Shown piece by piece: positions 1-5,843 of a stretch of DNA of 5,901 nt (position 1 is its first letter; every line of letters begins with the position of its first letter). Under the pieces are notes generated by a model. That model was not told the DNA's origin and made no database searches. It worked only from the letters and a program-made list of their open reading frames with translations. The position numbers and the translations under genes were made by a program. This DNA is from Bacteroidales bacterium (lineage in GTDB: Bacteria; Bacteroidota; Bacteroidia; Bacteroidales; WCHB1-69), in NCBI GenBank assembly GCA_024400715.1, contig JAKSMH010000083.1, forward strand, positions 1-5,901. The letters run 5' to 3'.

Positions 1-116
1 GAGATGGAACTTTTTCCTGTTTGTTCTTTGGCATATTTCATGAACTTTCTGAACAGCGGTCTGTTCAACTTCTTGATGTAATAGCCAAAATAGATGATTC
101 TTTTAAATGTTTTCAT
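1..116 (-). CDS. 5' end of an unidentified gene, possibly sugar-transfer-associated ATP-grasp protein (partial)
   Basis: An ATG at 116-114 opens a frame that stays open to the window edge, giving 38 codons and two extra bases. It begins four bases after the stop codon (123-121) of the preceding gene, the tight spacing seen elsewhere in this operon, which is why I accept it as a real start. The peptide begins MKTFKRIIYFGYYIKK and is basic and aromatic, with a KFMKYAKEQTGKSS stretch around residues 25-37. From memory this resembles the N-terminus of the sugar-transfer-associated ATP-grasp family (a Y-x-K-L ... F-x-K-F-x-K-Y pattern), which occurs in Bacteroidales polysaccharide loci. The fragment is too short to show any catalytic motif, so the family assignment is tentative. 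No signal peptide is evident. It is cut by the window edge, not visibly truncated biologically. Confidence 0.6.
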   Translation of the reverse strand, partial: MKTFKRIIYFGYYIKKLNRPLFRKFMKYAKEQTGKSSI

Positions 117-120
117 AGGC

Positions 121-480
121 TTAATCCTTAAACATGATATCCGTCAGTTGCCTGCCGCTTACAAATTCAGCATCCGGCCAACGTTTAACGATTTCTTTCA
201 ATAAAATTCCAAGTTGTTCGAGGCTCACGTCTCTGTGCGTCGGTTCAATGGCTCCCGCGAAGTTGACGCGATGTGAACTGATCAGTGCAGGGGCATGCAT
301 CTTGAAGGCAGCGGCAATGTTATCTAAGCAATTCGCCACGACATTCGTGTTCTTTGCGCAGTTGTCGAGGAACGGCTCAAACGGGCAGTTCCTCACCAAA
401 TAACGCTGCCCACATTCGTTCTTTTTCCCGTTATACAGAAACTTCTTGACATACGCACCATCCCCTAAAGGATAGGCCAC
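121..480 (-). pseudogene. C-terminal part of polysaccharide deacetylase-like gene, separated by an in-frame stop
   Basis: This 119-codon stretch is in the same frame as the upstream segment and directly follows its TAA (483-481). The first codon here is GTG at 480-478, which I read as an internal valine rather than a true start: no spacer or ribosome-binding site separates it from the stop, and the protein logic runs straight through. Visible conserved-looking pieces are PLGDGAYVKKFLYNGKKN near residues 4-21, RNCPFEPF at 30-37, SSHRVNF at 68-74 and a final WPDAEFVSG at 101-109. SSHRVNF probably carries a histidine needed by this family. There are no further stops or frameshifts, so the break is either recent or a sequence error. 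Reinitiation at the GTG could yield a 119-residue protein, but that protein would lack the N-terminal DD motif. The frame ends in TAA at 123-121. Confidence 0.75.
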
Positions 481-483
481 TTA
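481..483 (-). other. In-frame TAA nonsense codon splitting the deacetylase-like gene
   Basis: On the minus strand the reading is AAC CGC TAA GTG GCC TAT, that is N-R-stop-V-A-Y. The codons on both sides belong to one continuous frame of 254 + 119 sense codons. A single base change (for example from AAA, CAA or GAA) would explain it. There is no length change in the frame, so this is a point nonsense mutation or a base-calling error rather than an indel. Confidence 0.85.
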
Positions 484-1245
484 GCGGTTTACATGAATGG
501 TGTCTATTCCACATTCTTTCAGGACAGGATGCAAGGCTGGACTATAGATGCTTGCCCCAGGTGTGAACTGTGTTGACCTGTATCCAATCAGTTTTTCGAA
601 CATATCAAGACCAATACGGATGTCTTCTTTCAATGATTCGTTGTCGGCAGCATGTTCGATGTCGAAAACGGTTGTTGAATTACGGACTGGCGTTTCGCCT
701 GGCAATGGTGGACAGCAGACGCTTCCGTTGTCAAAAGCAAGCCTCGTTGATTGATGTCCCTCCTGCAAAGCCTTCATGAACCTTCTGACGCTGATATGTT
801 CCGTTCCATGATATTCCGGACGGAAGATATTCTCGTCTATGCCTTGTTTCCATAACTCGTAGGCACCATCGTATGCTTTCCCGAGTCTTTGCATGGTTTC
901 GGTGAATGGTTCTCGATAATACTTCTCGAAACCAGATGCCTTAATCTTCTCAAAATCGGGATTGGCGATGTTGGCGAAAGGTGTAAAGCAGGCATGATGG
1001 CCGTTTTTGTCTTTCACCGAGGTCAAGACCTCAAACAGGCGCTGCAAATCCTCAGTGGTACAGAGAGTGTCGTAGCCATATCTGGTCTTATCGACAGCAA
1101 TGCCCGCATCCAATAGGTTTTGGTATGCCTCCTTATCGCCTGTTCTGATGCTGCCATAGTCGTCCACATAGATGACGACGAGTTTTCGCGAAGTCTTCTT
1201 GCCGGGGAGGTTCTTGGCAAGGCTTATAAGGTTGGCTTTGTTCAT
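481..1245 (-). CDS. Polysaccharide deacetylase-like protein, N-terminal part of a gene split by a nonsense codon
   Basis: I place the start at the ATG 1245-1243, giving 254 residues beginning MNKANLISLAKN. It overlaps the previous stop as ATGA (1245-1242), a translational-coupling arrangement; a longer frame from 1272 would intrude further into the upstream gene. Residues 22-34 read LVVIYVDDYGSIR, matching the DD-W/Y-GS-R motif of a deacetylase-like family often annotated polysaccharide (de)acetylase in Bacteroidales. Other landmarks are FRPEYHGTEH at 141-150 (probable metal or catalytic histidines) and FTPGASIYSP at 227-236. No signal peptide or membrane segment is visible, so a cytoplasmic role on a sugar precursor or lipid-linked intermediate is likely. 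Translation stops at TAA 483-481, but the same frame continues for 119 codons (480-121) with further conserved-looking motifs. An intact version would be about 374 residues. The truncated product lacks SSHRVNF and is probably inactive. The N-terminus is clearly related to the hybrid frame at 5843-5514. Confidence 0.8.
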   Translation of the reverse strand: MNKANLISLAKNLPGKKTSRKLVVIYVDDYGSIRTGDKEAYQNLLDAGIAVDKTRYGYDTLCTTEDLQRLFEVLTSVKDKNGHHACFTPFANIANPDFEKIKASGFEKYYREPFTETMQRLGKAYDGAYELWKQGIDENIFRPEYHGTEHISVRRFMKALQEGHQSTRLAFDNGSVCCPPLPGETPVRNSTTVFDIEHAADNESLKEDIRIGLDMFEKLIGYRSTQFTPGASIYSPALHPVLKECGIDTIHVNR

Positions 1246-2063
1246 AGATTGATAGTTTTTACAGAAGACCAATCCAAGGTTTCTGTGGCCGTTTTCACGT
1301 TCATAAAGTCGAAGTCGGTGAGGAGTTTTTCCAGTTTTCCCATCGACCGTTTATTGCCGAAGTAGTTCTTGAAATAGCGTGGCGAGAGGATTCTTTTCTG
1401 CTTGCCGTTGAAGTCGTGGACGTGCATATACATCATGTTGTAATCCTTGTCGTTAACCAAACGTTTCACGGCGGCATAAGGCAGCATGCGGAAGTAGCCG
1501 CCCCCCGAATAGGCTATCTTCTTCCCCGCTATTGTAGTCAAGCTGATGGGGAGTTCTTTCAGTGTTATCCCATTATGGGTGATGAGGCAGGGGACATCCT
1601 CGGTGAATTCCGGGAAGCCGCCAAAGTCTCTCGCACCAGGGAAGATGGAGCAATCGGTGGTGATGCCATTTTCGGCCAGCACATCAAAAGCCCACACGTT
1701 CTCCTTTCCTATGGAAAAGGCAGGAGCACGATAGGCTGTCACCTTGTTTCCCGCTATCTGTTCGATGGAGTCAATGGCACGATGGGTGTCTTCACGCAGT
1801 TGGCTTTCGTCCAATTCCCAAAGTTTGTGATGCACATCCGAGTGGCAGCCCACCTCGTGGCCTCTTGCCACGATGTTTTTCACGCCGTAAGGATATTCCC
1901 GCGCCACTACACCTAACACAAAGAAGGTAGCTTTAATGTGATGCTCGTCAAGTTTGTCAAGCAGTTCGTTTTGAACCCGGTCAACATCAGGCAGGAAATC
2001 CCCTTTCTTGCCACTTTGGGCATAGTTGAACCACTCTTCAGTGTCGAAAGAAAGAATATTCAT
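1242..2063 (-). CDS. NodB-type polysaccharide deacetylase (DUF3473/PEP-CTERM-locus-like subfamily)
   Basis: A predicted metal-dependent deacetylase that removes N- or O-acetyl groups from a polysaccharide or its precursor. I choose the ATG 2063-2061 (273 residues, MNILSFDTEEWF). It lies two bases after the ATP-grasp stop and puts the first catalytic motif at residue 6, as usual in this subfamily. The longer frame from 2114 would add 17 residues encoded inside the upstream gene. The carbohydrate-esterase-4 motifs are all present: FDTEEW at 6-11 (D7 and E9), ATFFVLG at 45-51, HEVGCHSDVHH at 69-79 (H74 and H78 as metal ligands), YRAPAFS at 111-117, DCSIFP at 137-142 and MHVHDF at 213-218. SGGGYFRMLPY at 186-196 is typical of the subfamily found with exosortase/EPS loci. 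No signal peptide is seen, so action in the cytoplasm or at the inner face of the membrane is inferred. The gene is notably G+C-rich compared with the ATP-grasp and acyltransferase genes upstream. Its TGA overlaps the next ATG. Confidence 0.9.
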   Translation of the reverse strand: MNILSFDTEEWFNYAQSGKKGDFLPDVDRVQNELLDKLDEHHIKATFFVLGVVAREYPYGVKNIVARGHEVGCHSDVHHKLWELDESQLREDTHRAIDSIEQIAGNKVTAYRAPAFSIGKENVWAFDVLAENGITTDCSIFPGARDFGGFPEFTEDVPCLITHNGITLKELPISLTTIAGKKIAYSGGGYFRMLPYAAVKRLVNDKDYNMMYMHVHDFNGKQKRILSPRYFKNYFGNKRSMGKLEKLLTDFDFMNVKTATETLDWSSVKTINL

Positions 2064-2065
2064 TT

Positions 2066-3178
2066 TTATCTCGCAAATATTTTTTTGAATCCAACGGACC
2101 ACCATGTAATCCAAGTAGAAGCATCGTTCCGATAGATATCTTGGTAAAACACATCATTACCCCAAAACTTAAACCACGAAGGCTTAGCAGTAAATCTGTT
2201 TTTTGATTTTAAGAACCACATCAAATCAATGCCTAAATATCTCAAAATCTTTCCGGTGTGGTATTCATAATTCTTTTGAGGAAGCCCTAAGACATCAGAA
2301 ACGATAATATTGGGGAAATTCACACCAGAAATGGCAGCAGCCCTCAAACTGGCAGGAACACGCGGATTGATTTCGATGATTTTATATTCTCCGCTGTCCT
2401 TTCGCTGCAACACATCGAAATCGGCAATACCGACCCAATTCAATTTGCTCAGGCAGTCCTGGCAAATGTTAACAATCTCGTTGTTTTCGACCGATATACA
2501 GCAAGAACTGCTTCCTGCCTTAATGGGATGCATCCTGACGATTTTTATCACTGTATGAGACAGGAAATCACCTTTAGCATTTCTGTATAACATTACATTG
2601 TAGTAATATTCATCGTTATCAATGAATTCCTGAAGGGTACATGAACCATGCTGTTCTTTCACGCACTCAATTTTCCCTTTCAATTCTTCAAATGAATCTA
2701 CTTTAACAATACCTCTCGCCCCTGCCGAGACATTTGGCTTTATTAAGGCTGGAAATCCTACTATGGATGCAGCCTCTTCAAGAGGTATTTCATCAAGGCT
2801 AACCGTTGTTGGACAAGGAATAAAATTACGCTTACAAAATTCCATGAACACAGACTTGTCAACCACTTTTGACATGGCTCTATAGTCTGGTACTGCACAC
2901 TTTACCCCGAAGTCGTTTTCTATAGTCTGCTTATTCTTACTTAGATATTCGGCGGAAGCGTCTCCCATAGGAATCACGACGTCTTGCTTGTCATCAGTCA
3001 GAACCTTTAGCAAGAAATCTCTGTCATCAATAGAATGCTTATACTTTTTGTCAACAAACTTTGATTTCAAGACCGTATCCAATTCAGCGATTGCCGTGAC
3101 ATAGCATCCGACTTCTTTTAAAGAGCAAGCCGTTGACAGGCCTTGCAAGCCACCACCATAAAGCAGAACCTTAATCAT
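2066..3178 (-). CDS. ATP-grasp domain carboxylate-amine ligase (carbamoyl-phosphate-synthase-like)
   Basis: A 370-residue soluble protein starting at ATG 3178-3176. It has the layout of ATP-grasp ligases, which activate a carboxylate as acyl phosphate and join it to an amine or similar nucleophile. Residues 4-24 form a nucleotide-fold-like N-terminal strand and glycine loop (LLYGGGLQGLS). FPALIKPNVSAGARGI at 142-157 is the ATP-binding strand and glycine-rich loop, LQEFIDNDEYYYN at 182-194 lies in the grasp region, and IADFDVL at 251-257 followed by IIEINPRVP at 267-275 supplies the Mg-binding acidic residues (E269, N271). The last 60 residues are unusually rich in tryptophan and phenylalanine (KPSWFKFWG at 332-340, STWITWW at 354-360) and may contact the membrane or a partner. 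The substrate cannot be read from sequence. Its position directly before two deacetylase-type genes suggests it acylates or amidates an amino sugar or uronic acid. There is a 60-base gap upstream and a 2-base gap downstream. Confidence 0.88.
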   Translation of the reverse strand: MIKVLLYGGGLQGLSTACSLKEVGCYVTAIAELDTVLKSKFVDKKYKHSIDDRDFLLKVLTDDKQDVVIPMGDASAEYLSKNKQTIENDFGVKCAVPDYRAMSKVVDKSVFMEFCKRNFIPCPTTVSLDEIPLEEAASIVGFPALIKPNVSAGARGIVKVDSFEELKGKIECVKEQHGSCTLQEFIDNDEYYYNVMLYRNAKGDFLSHTVIKIVRMHPIKAGSSSCCISVENNEIVNICQDCLSKLNWVGIADFDVLQRKDSGEYKIIEINPRVPASLRAAAISGVNFPNIIVSDVLGLPQKNYEYHTGKILRYLGIDLMWFLKSKNRFTAKPSWFKFWGNDVFYQDIYRNDASTWITWWSVGFKKIFAR

Positions 3179-3207
3179 TGCAGTTTGTTTTTATTTAAAA
3201 GGCTTCA

Positions 3208-3226
3208 ATAAAAATTTGATTTTTAT
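3208..3226. repeat. A/T-only 8-bp perfect inverted repeat in the acyltransferase / ATP-grasp gap
   Basis: The plus strand reads ATAAAAAT-TTG-ATTTTTAT, two perfect 8-base arms around a 3-base spacer, in the 60-base gap between the acyltransferase stop and the ATP-grasp start. The stem has no G:C pairs and no T tract follows in the direction of transcription, so it is not a good intrinsic terminator. It may be a weak hairpin, a protein-binding palindrome, or chance in A/T-rich DNA. The rest of the gap shows no convincing Bacteroides-type promoter (TTTG ... TAnnTTTG). Confidence 0.3.
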
Positions 3227-3238
3227 GTTTTAGATGGC

Positions 3239-4360
3239 CTAATTTCTTTTTGCAATTTTATCAAACCAGTTTTCATCATGCTTTTTGATTCTTCCGATTA
3301 AAAGTGCAGCAACTGAAGAAAGCAAACAAGTCACAACAAAAACAAATGCACAACACAAGTAATCATTTCCTACATAAGGAACTGTAACGTTAAGCATTTT
3401 AGCCACAAAAACCATAATGATACCTTTAATCGGGACATGAGTTGCCATGATATAGAAACTGTTTCTTCCAAACCAATAGTGGAATCCCATTATTTTATTA
3501 AAAATCTTACATTCCGTTTTAATAGAAGACACAAGTATCGCAAACAAGCCAATGGTAACAATTCCCATAAAGGCATTTATATAAAACAACAACGGGCTTC
3601 GGCCTAAAATATCCGACCCAAGTGAAACATGACCATTCCAATGTGCACATATCACCAAAATTGATGTCAATACAAGTATGACACCAATTGCCATCCATTT
3701 TTTTCGAACAACAACATTTTGAATTTCATATAATGAATAATGTTTCGTCAAGACATTGCCAACACAATAAAAAATAATTGCTGCAAATGCACTTTCAATA
3801 CTCCATGGCAATTTAGTCGTAATCGATGACCATGGACCAATTATCAAAAAAATGCCAACAATAGCGCATATTGCACAAATCAGTACATTGATTTTTTCCG
3901 GCAATTTGTCAATAAAATAGTACATTGATTCTATAACAAAAAGGCAAGTGACAAACCACAGAGGAACATTATGGACTAAATAGCCTCCATAGCCTTGCGC
4001 AATAAACGTCTGCAATAAAGGCATTAGAAAATTCACATCAGCGTGCAAAAACAAATTATAAGAAGCCCATAACAACCATGTCACAAAAGATAGCATAAAA
4101 TATGGCATTAATAAAGTTTTTGCACGATGTTTCAAGAAACTGGAAAACGTCGGGAACTTATTTCTTTTAAAAGTGAGACCCGAAAGCAAAAAATATAAAG
4201 GAATGACATAACTGTGTATTGGAAGAGAAAACCACCCATAATTTGTATGAATATGTCCGCTAACGACTATAAACATACCTAGGCATTTTAATAAATCCAA
4301 ATAGCCAACACGTTTGAATACAGTTTTATCCTCATTAAAAATTGATGAATTTGTTTCCAT
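3239..4360 (-). CDS. Acyltransferase 3 family integral membrane protein (probable polysaccharide O-acyltransferase)
   Basis: A 373-residue polytopic membrane protein of the acyltransferase-3 family, which usually transfers acetyl or another acyl group from a cytoplasmic donor to a sugar hydroxyl on lipid-linked or surface polysaccharide. The N-terminal signature is clear: R17 and D22 in KRVGYLDLLKCLG, then VVSGHIH at 32-38 with the probable catalytic H36, and VIPLYFLLSGLTFKR at 52-66. Roughly ten hydrophobic segments follow, including about 82-105, 133-150, 157-178, 190-204, 222-240, 258-280, 302-323 and 334-355. FGRNSFYIMATHVP at 297-310 matches the late G-R-x-S ... H segment of the family. 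Length is typical. The start ATG (4360-4358) is four bases after the glycosyltransferase stop, and the gene ends in TAG. It is among the most A/T-rich genes here: 3841-3900 has 19 G+C of 60 by hand count. The acceptor is unknown. Confidence 0.9.
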   Translation of the reverse strand: METNSSIFNEDKTVFKRVGYLDLLKCLGMFIVVSGHIHTNYGWFSLPIHSYVIPLYFLLSGLTFKRNKFPTFSSFLKHRAKTLLMPYFMLSFVTWLLWASYNLFLHADVNFLMPLLQTFIAQGYGGYLVHNVPLWFVTCLFVIESMYYFIDKLPEKINVLICAICAIVGIFLIIGPWSSITTKLPWSIESAFAAIIFYCVGNVLTKHYSLYEIQNVVVRKKWMAIGVILVLTSILVICAHWNGHVSLGSDILGRSPLLFYINAFMGIVTIGLFAILVSSIKTECKIFNKIMGFHYWFGRNSFYIMATHVPIKGIIMVFVAKMLNVTVPYVGNDYLCCAFVFVVTCLLSSVAALLIGRIKKHDENWFDKIAKRN

Positions 4361-4364
4361 AGTT

Positions 4365-5498
4365 TTATTTCACGTATTTTTCAGCAAGCTTGCTTGTATA
4401 TAATTTTGAGCTTTCTTTTGAATTATTCCGATAGAACTGTAGCAATTCCGGGTTATCGTATGCTTCCTTGATAAACCCAGAGATTTCATCAATCTGAGTT
4501 GTCGTGAACGATTTCCCAATGTCATGCTTATTGACCAACAGTGAGATTTCCGATAATGGGTCTGCCAGACACAATATCGGTTGGCCTAATTTCATCAAGT
4601 CGAAAACCTTACTTGGAATGCTTGAACTTCTTCCATTGGGTTTGGTAGCTACGACCGACAGATCTGCACTTGTCAAAGAATATGGCAGCATTTCAAATGT
4701 CTGGAAAGGATAGAATAGGCAATTGCTTTCAATTCCGATTTCCTTGGCTTTGTTCTGCAATGCCAGCTTGTTATACCCTTCTCCTATGATAACGGCACAG
4801 ATGTTCGGATTGTCAATTGATTTAACGGCATCTAACAGACAAGTCAAGTCGTGGTCAAGTCCGATATTTCCTGAATACATGATAATGAACTTGTCCGCGA
4901 GTTCCGGATGTTCTTTGATAAATGGATTATCCTTTCTGCCGACACTTACAACAGGCAATGTCGGTGTAGCCCATAGTGACACGACTTCAATTTTCTCAAT
5001 AGGACAATACTGGGCTATGGTTTCTGCCATACTATTGGTAAGCGTGTAAACATATTGAGCATTTTTATAGAATTTGACATTGTTTTTCGCCCATAATCTA
5101 TAGATCAATGATTTCTTGCTTGCAAAATTTCCAAGTCCATCAGGATATACATCAAAAATAAGGGTTGAGTATTTGTTCCTGCAGAAATTTGGGACAAATG
5201 AGTCAATGGGCGGATTTGATATCAGGAAAAGCTCATATTCCCTATATTTGAAAACACACAGAAATATCAACTTAACCGTTGCCCTAATCCATGAGATCAT
5301 ACGGGTAAATGTACTTCTCATGTTATAACGTGCAATTGGCTGGATTGAGACATTTTCAGACAAACCGAATTTAGGATTAATGTTTTCACCTGTTGCAATA
5401 ACAACTTTACCGTATTTACCAGACCGTACAAAAGCATTGGCAATCTCAACGGTTAATGATTTTGCATATTGATTTACGATTAATAATTTTCTTGACAT
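4365..5498 (-). CDS. Glycosyltransferase, GT4-type (GT-B fold, WbuB-like)
   Basis: A 377-residue cytoplasmic, probably membrane-associated glycosyltransferase that would transfer a sugar from a nucleotide donor to a lipid-linked glycan. The start ATG is 5498-5496 (MSRKLLIVNQYA), preceded by a 15-base A/T-only spacer. The N-terminal Rossmann-like half contains a hydrophobic patch at about 70-84 and LIFDVYPDGLG at 113-123, where relatives usually have a D-x-W/Y-P motif. The C-terminal donor-binding half shows IIMYSGNIGLDHDL at 205-218, VIIGEGYNK at 236-244, FYPFQTFEMLPYSLTSADLSVV at about 262-283, and SSIPSKVFDLMKLGQPIL at 292-309, the family's nucleotide-sugar-binding region (P-S-K-x-x-x-x-M form). 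The C-terminus (SKLYTSKLAEKYVK) is complete. The glycosyltransferase tail in the upstream hybrid frame is therefore not a missing part of this gene. Sugar specificity cannot be inferred. Confidence 0.9.
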   Translation of the reverse strand: MSRKLLIVNQYAKSLTVEIANAFVRSGKYGKVVIATGENINPKFGLSENVSIQPIARYNMRSTFTRMISWIRATVKLIFLCVFKYREYELFLISNPPIDSFVPNFCRNKYSTLIFDVYPDGLGNFASKKSLIYRLWAKNNVKFYKNAQYVYTLTNSMAETIAQYCPIEKIEVVSLWATPTLPVVSVGRKDNPFIKEHPELADKFIIMYSGNIGLDHDLTCLLDAVKSIDNPNICAVIIGEGYNKLALQNKAKEIGIESNCLFYPFQTFEMLPYSLTSADLSVVATKPNGRSSSIPSKVFDLMKLGQPILCLADPLSEISLLVNKHDIGKSFTTTQIDEISGFIKEAYDNPELLQFYRNNSKESSKLYTSKLAEKYVK

Positions 5499-5513
5499 TT
5501 AATATTATTTTAT

Positions 5514-5843
5514 TCATTTTGTTGAGGCAACTTCGTCAAACAGTTTCACATAATCCTCAAACCTATTCTTTTTGCCAAAACACATTTCCGCGCGTTTTCT
5601 ACATCCTGCACTATAGGCTTCCTTGCGATTGGCCAAATTTTCGATGGATAGTTTCAGCTGCTGGAGATTGCCTTGCTCAACAGGCATTCCCGCCTGTTTC
5701 ATCCTTTCAAACGATTCAAGAGACGACATCCTCACGCTTCCCCAGTCGTCGCTTTCGATGACAATGATGTGGCGGTTTGTGCGCCACCCCGGTATATTGC
5801 TTGCGTTGACACGCAAGGCTGATTTTAATCCACCTGTGCACAT
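5514..5843 (-). CDS. Hybrid ORF: deacetylase-family N-terminus fused to a glycosyltransferase C-terminal tail (probable remnant)
   Basis: A 109-residue frame from ATG 5843-5841; an in-frame TAA at 5849-5847 fixes this as the first possible start. Residues 18-38 (IPGWRTNRHIIVIESDDWG then SVR) and ESFERMKQAGMPVE at 43-56 align with LPGKKTSRKLVVIYVDDYGSIR and EAYQNLLDAGIAVD at the start of the split deacetylase-like protein at 1245-121. From residue 57 the match ends. The rest (QGNLQQLKLSIENL ... CRKRAEMCFGKKNRFEDYVKLFDEV) looks like the last ~50 residues of a GT4-type glycosyltransferase, with the usual V-E-x-G-N ... L ... SI, R-K-R-A-x-x-x-F and Y-x-x-L-x-x-E pattern. The breakpoint would fall near 5680-5672. 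Composition agrees: 5761-5820 has 33 G+C of 60, 5521-5580 has 22 of 60. Neither piece retains a complete active site, so it is probably a non-functional fusion left by a deletion, although the frame is still open. It lies 15 bases before the intact glycosyltransferase gene. Confidence 0.72.
   Translation of the reverse strand: MCTGGLKSALRVNASNIPGWRTNRHIIVIESDDWGSVRMSSLESFERMKQAGMPVEQGNLQQLKLSIENLANRKEAYSAGCRKRAEMCFGKKNRFEDYVKLFDEVASTK

Noticed and set aside
481..483. Alternative genetic code or programmed stop-codon recoding
   Set aside because: All other genes in the window use TAA, TGA and TAG as ordinary stops, no recoding element is visible, and a point mutation or base error is the simpler explanation.
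1246..1272. Longer N-terminus for the split deacetylase-like gene starting at 1272
   Set aside because: The ATG at 1245 forms a classic ATGA overlap with the preceding stop, whereas the longer start adds nine residues lying within the upstream gene.
1416..1916. Plus-strand open frame of 166 codons antisense to the NodB-type deacetylase
   Set aside because: It is entirely inside a gene with complete catalytic motifs on the other strand. The peptide shows no recognisable domain and the G+C-rich opposite strand explains the lack of stops.
2064..2114. Longer N-terminus for the NodB-type deacetylase starting at 2114
   Set aside because: The extra 17 residues come from DNA that encodes the end of the ATP-grasp protein, and the family normally starts just before the FDTEEW-type motif. 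The ATG at 2063 fits better.
3208..3226. Intrinsic terminator
   Set aside because: The palindrome has an all-A/T stem and no T tract downstream in the direction of transcription.
4723..5049. Plus-strand open frame of 108 codons antisense to the glycosyltransferase
   Set aside because: It lies wholly within the well-supported glycosyltransferase and has no motif or independent context.
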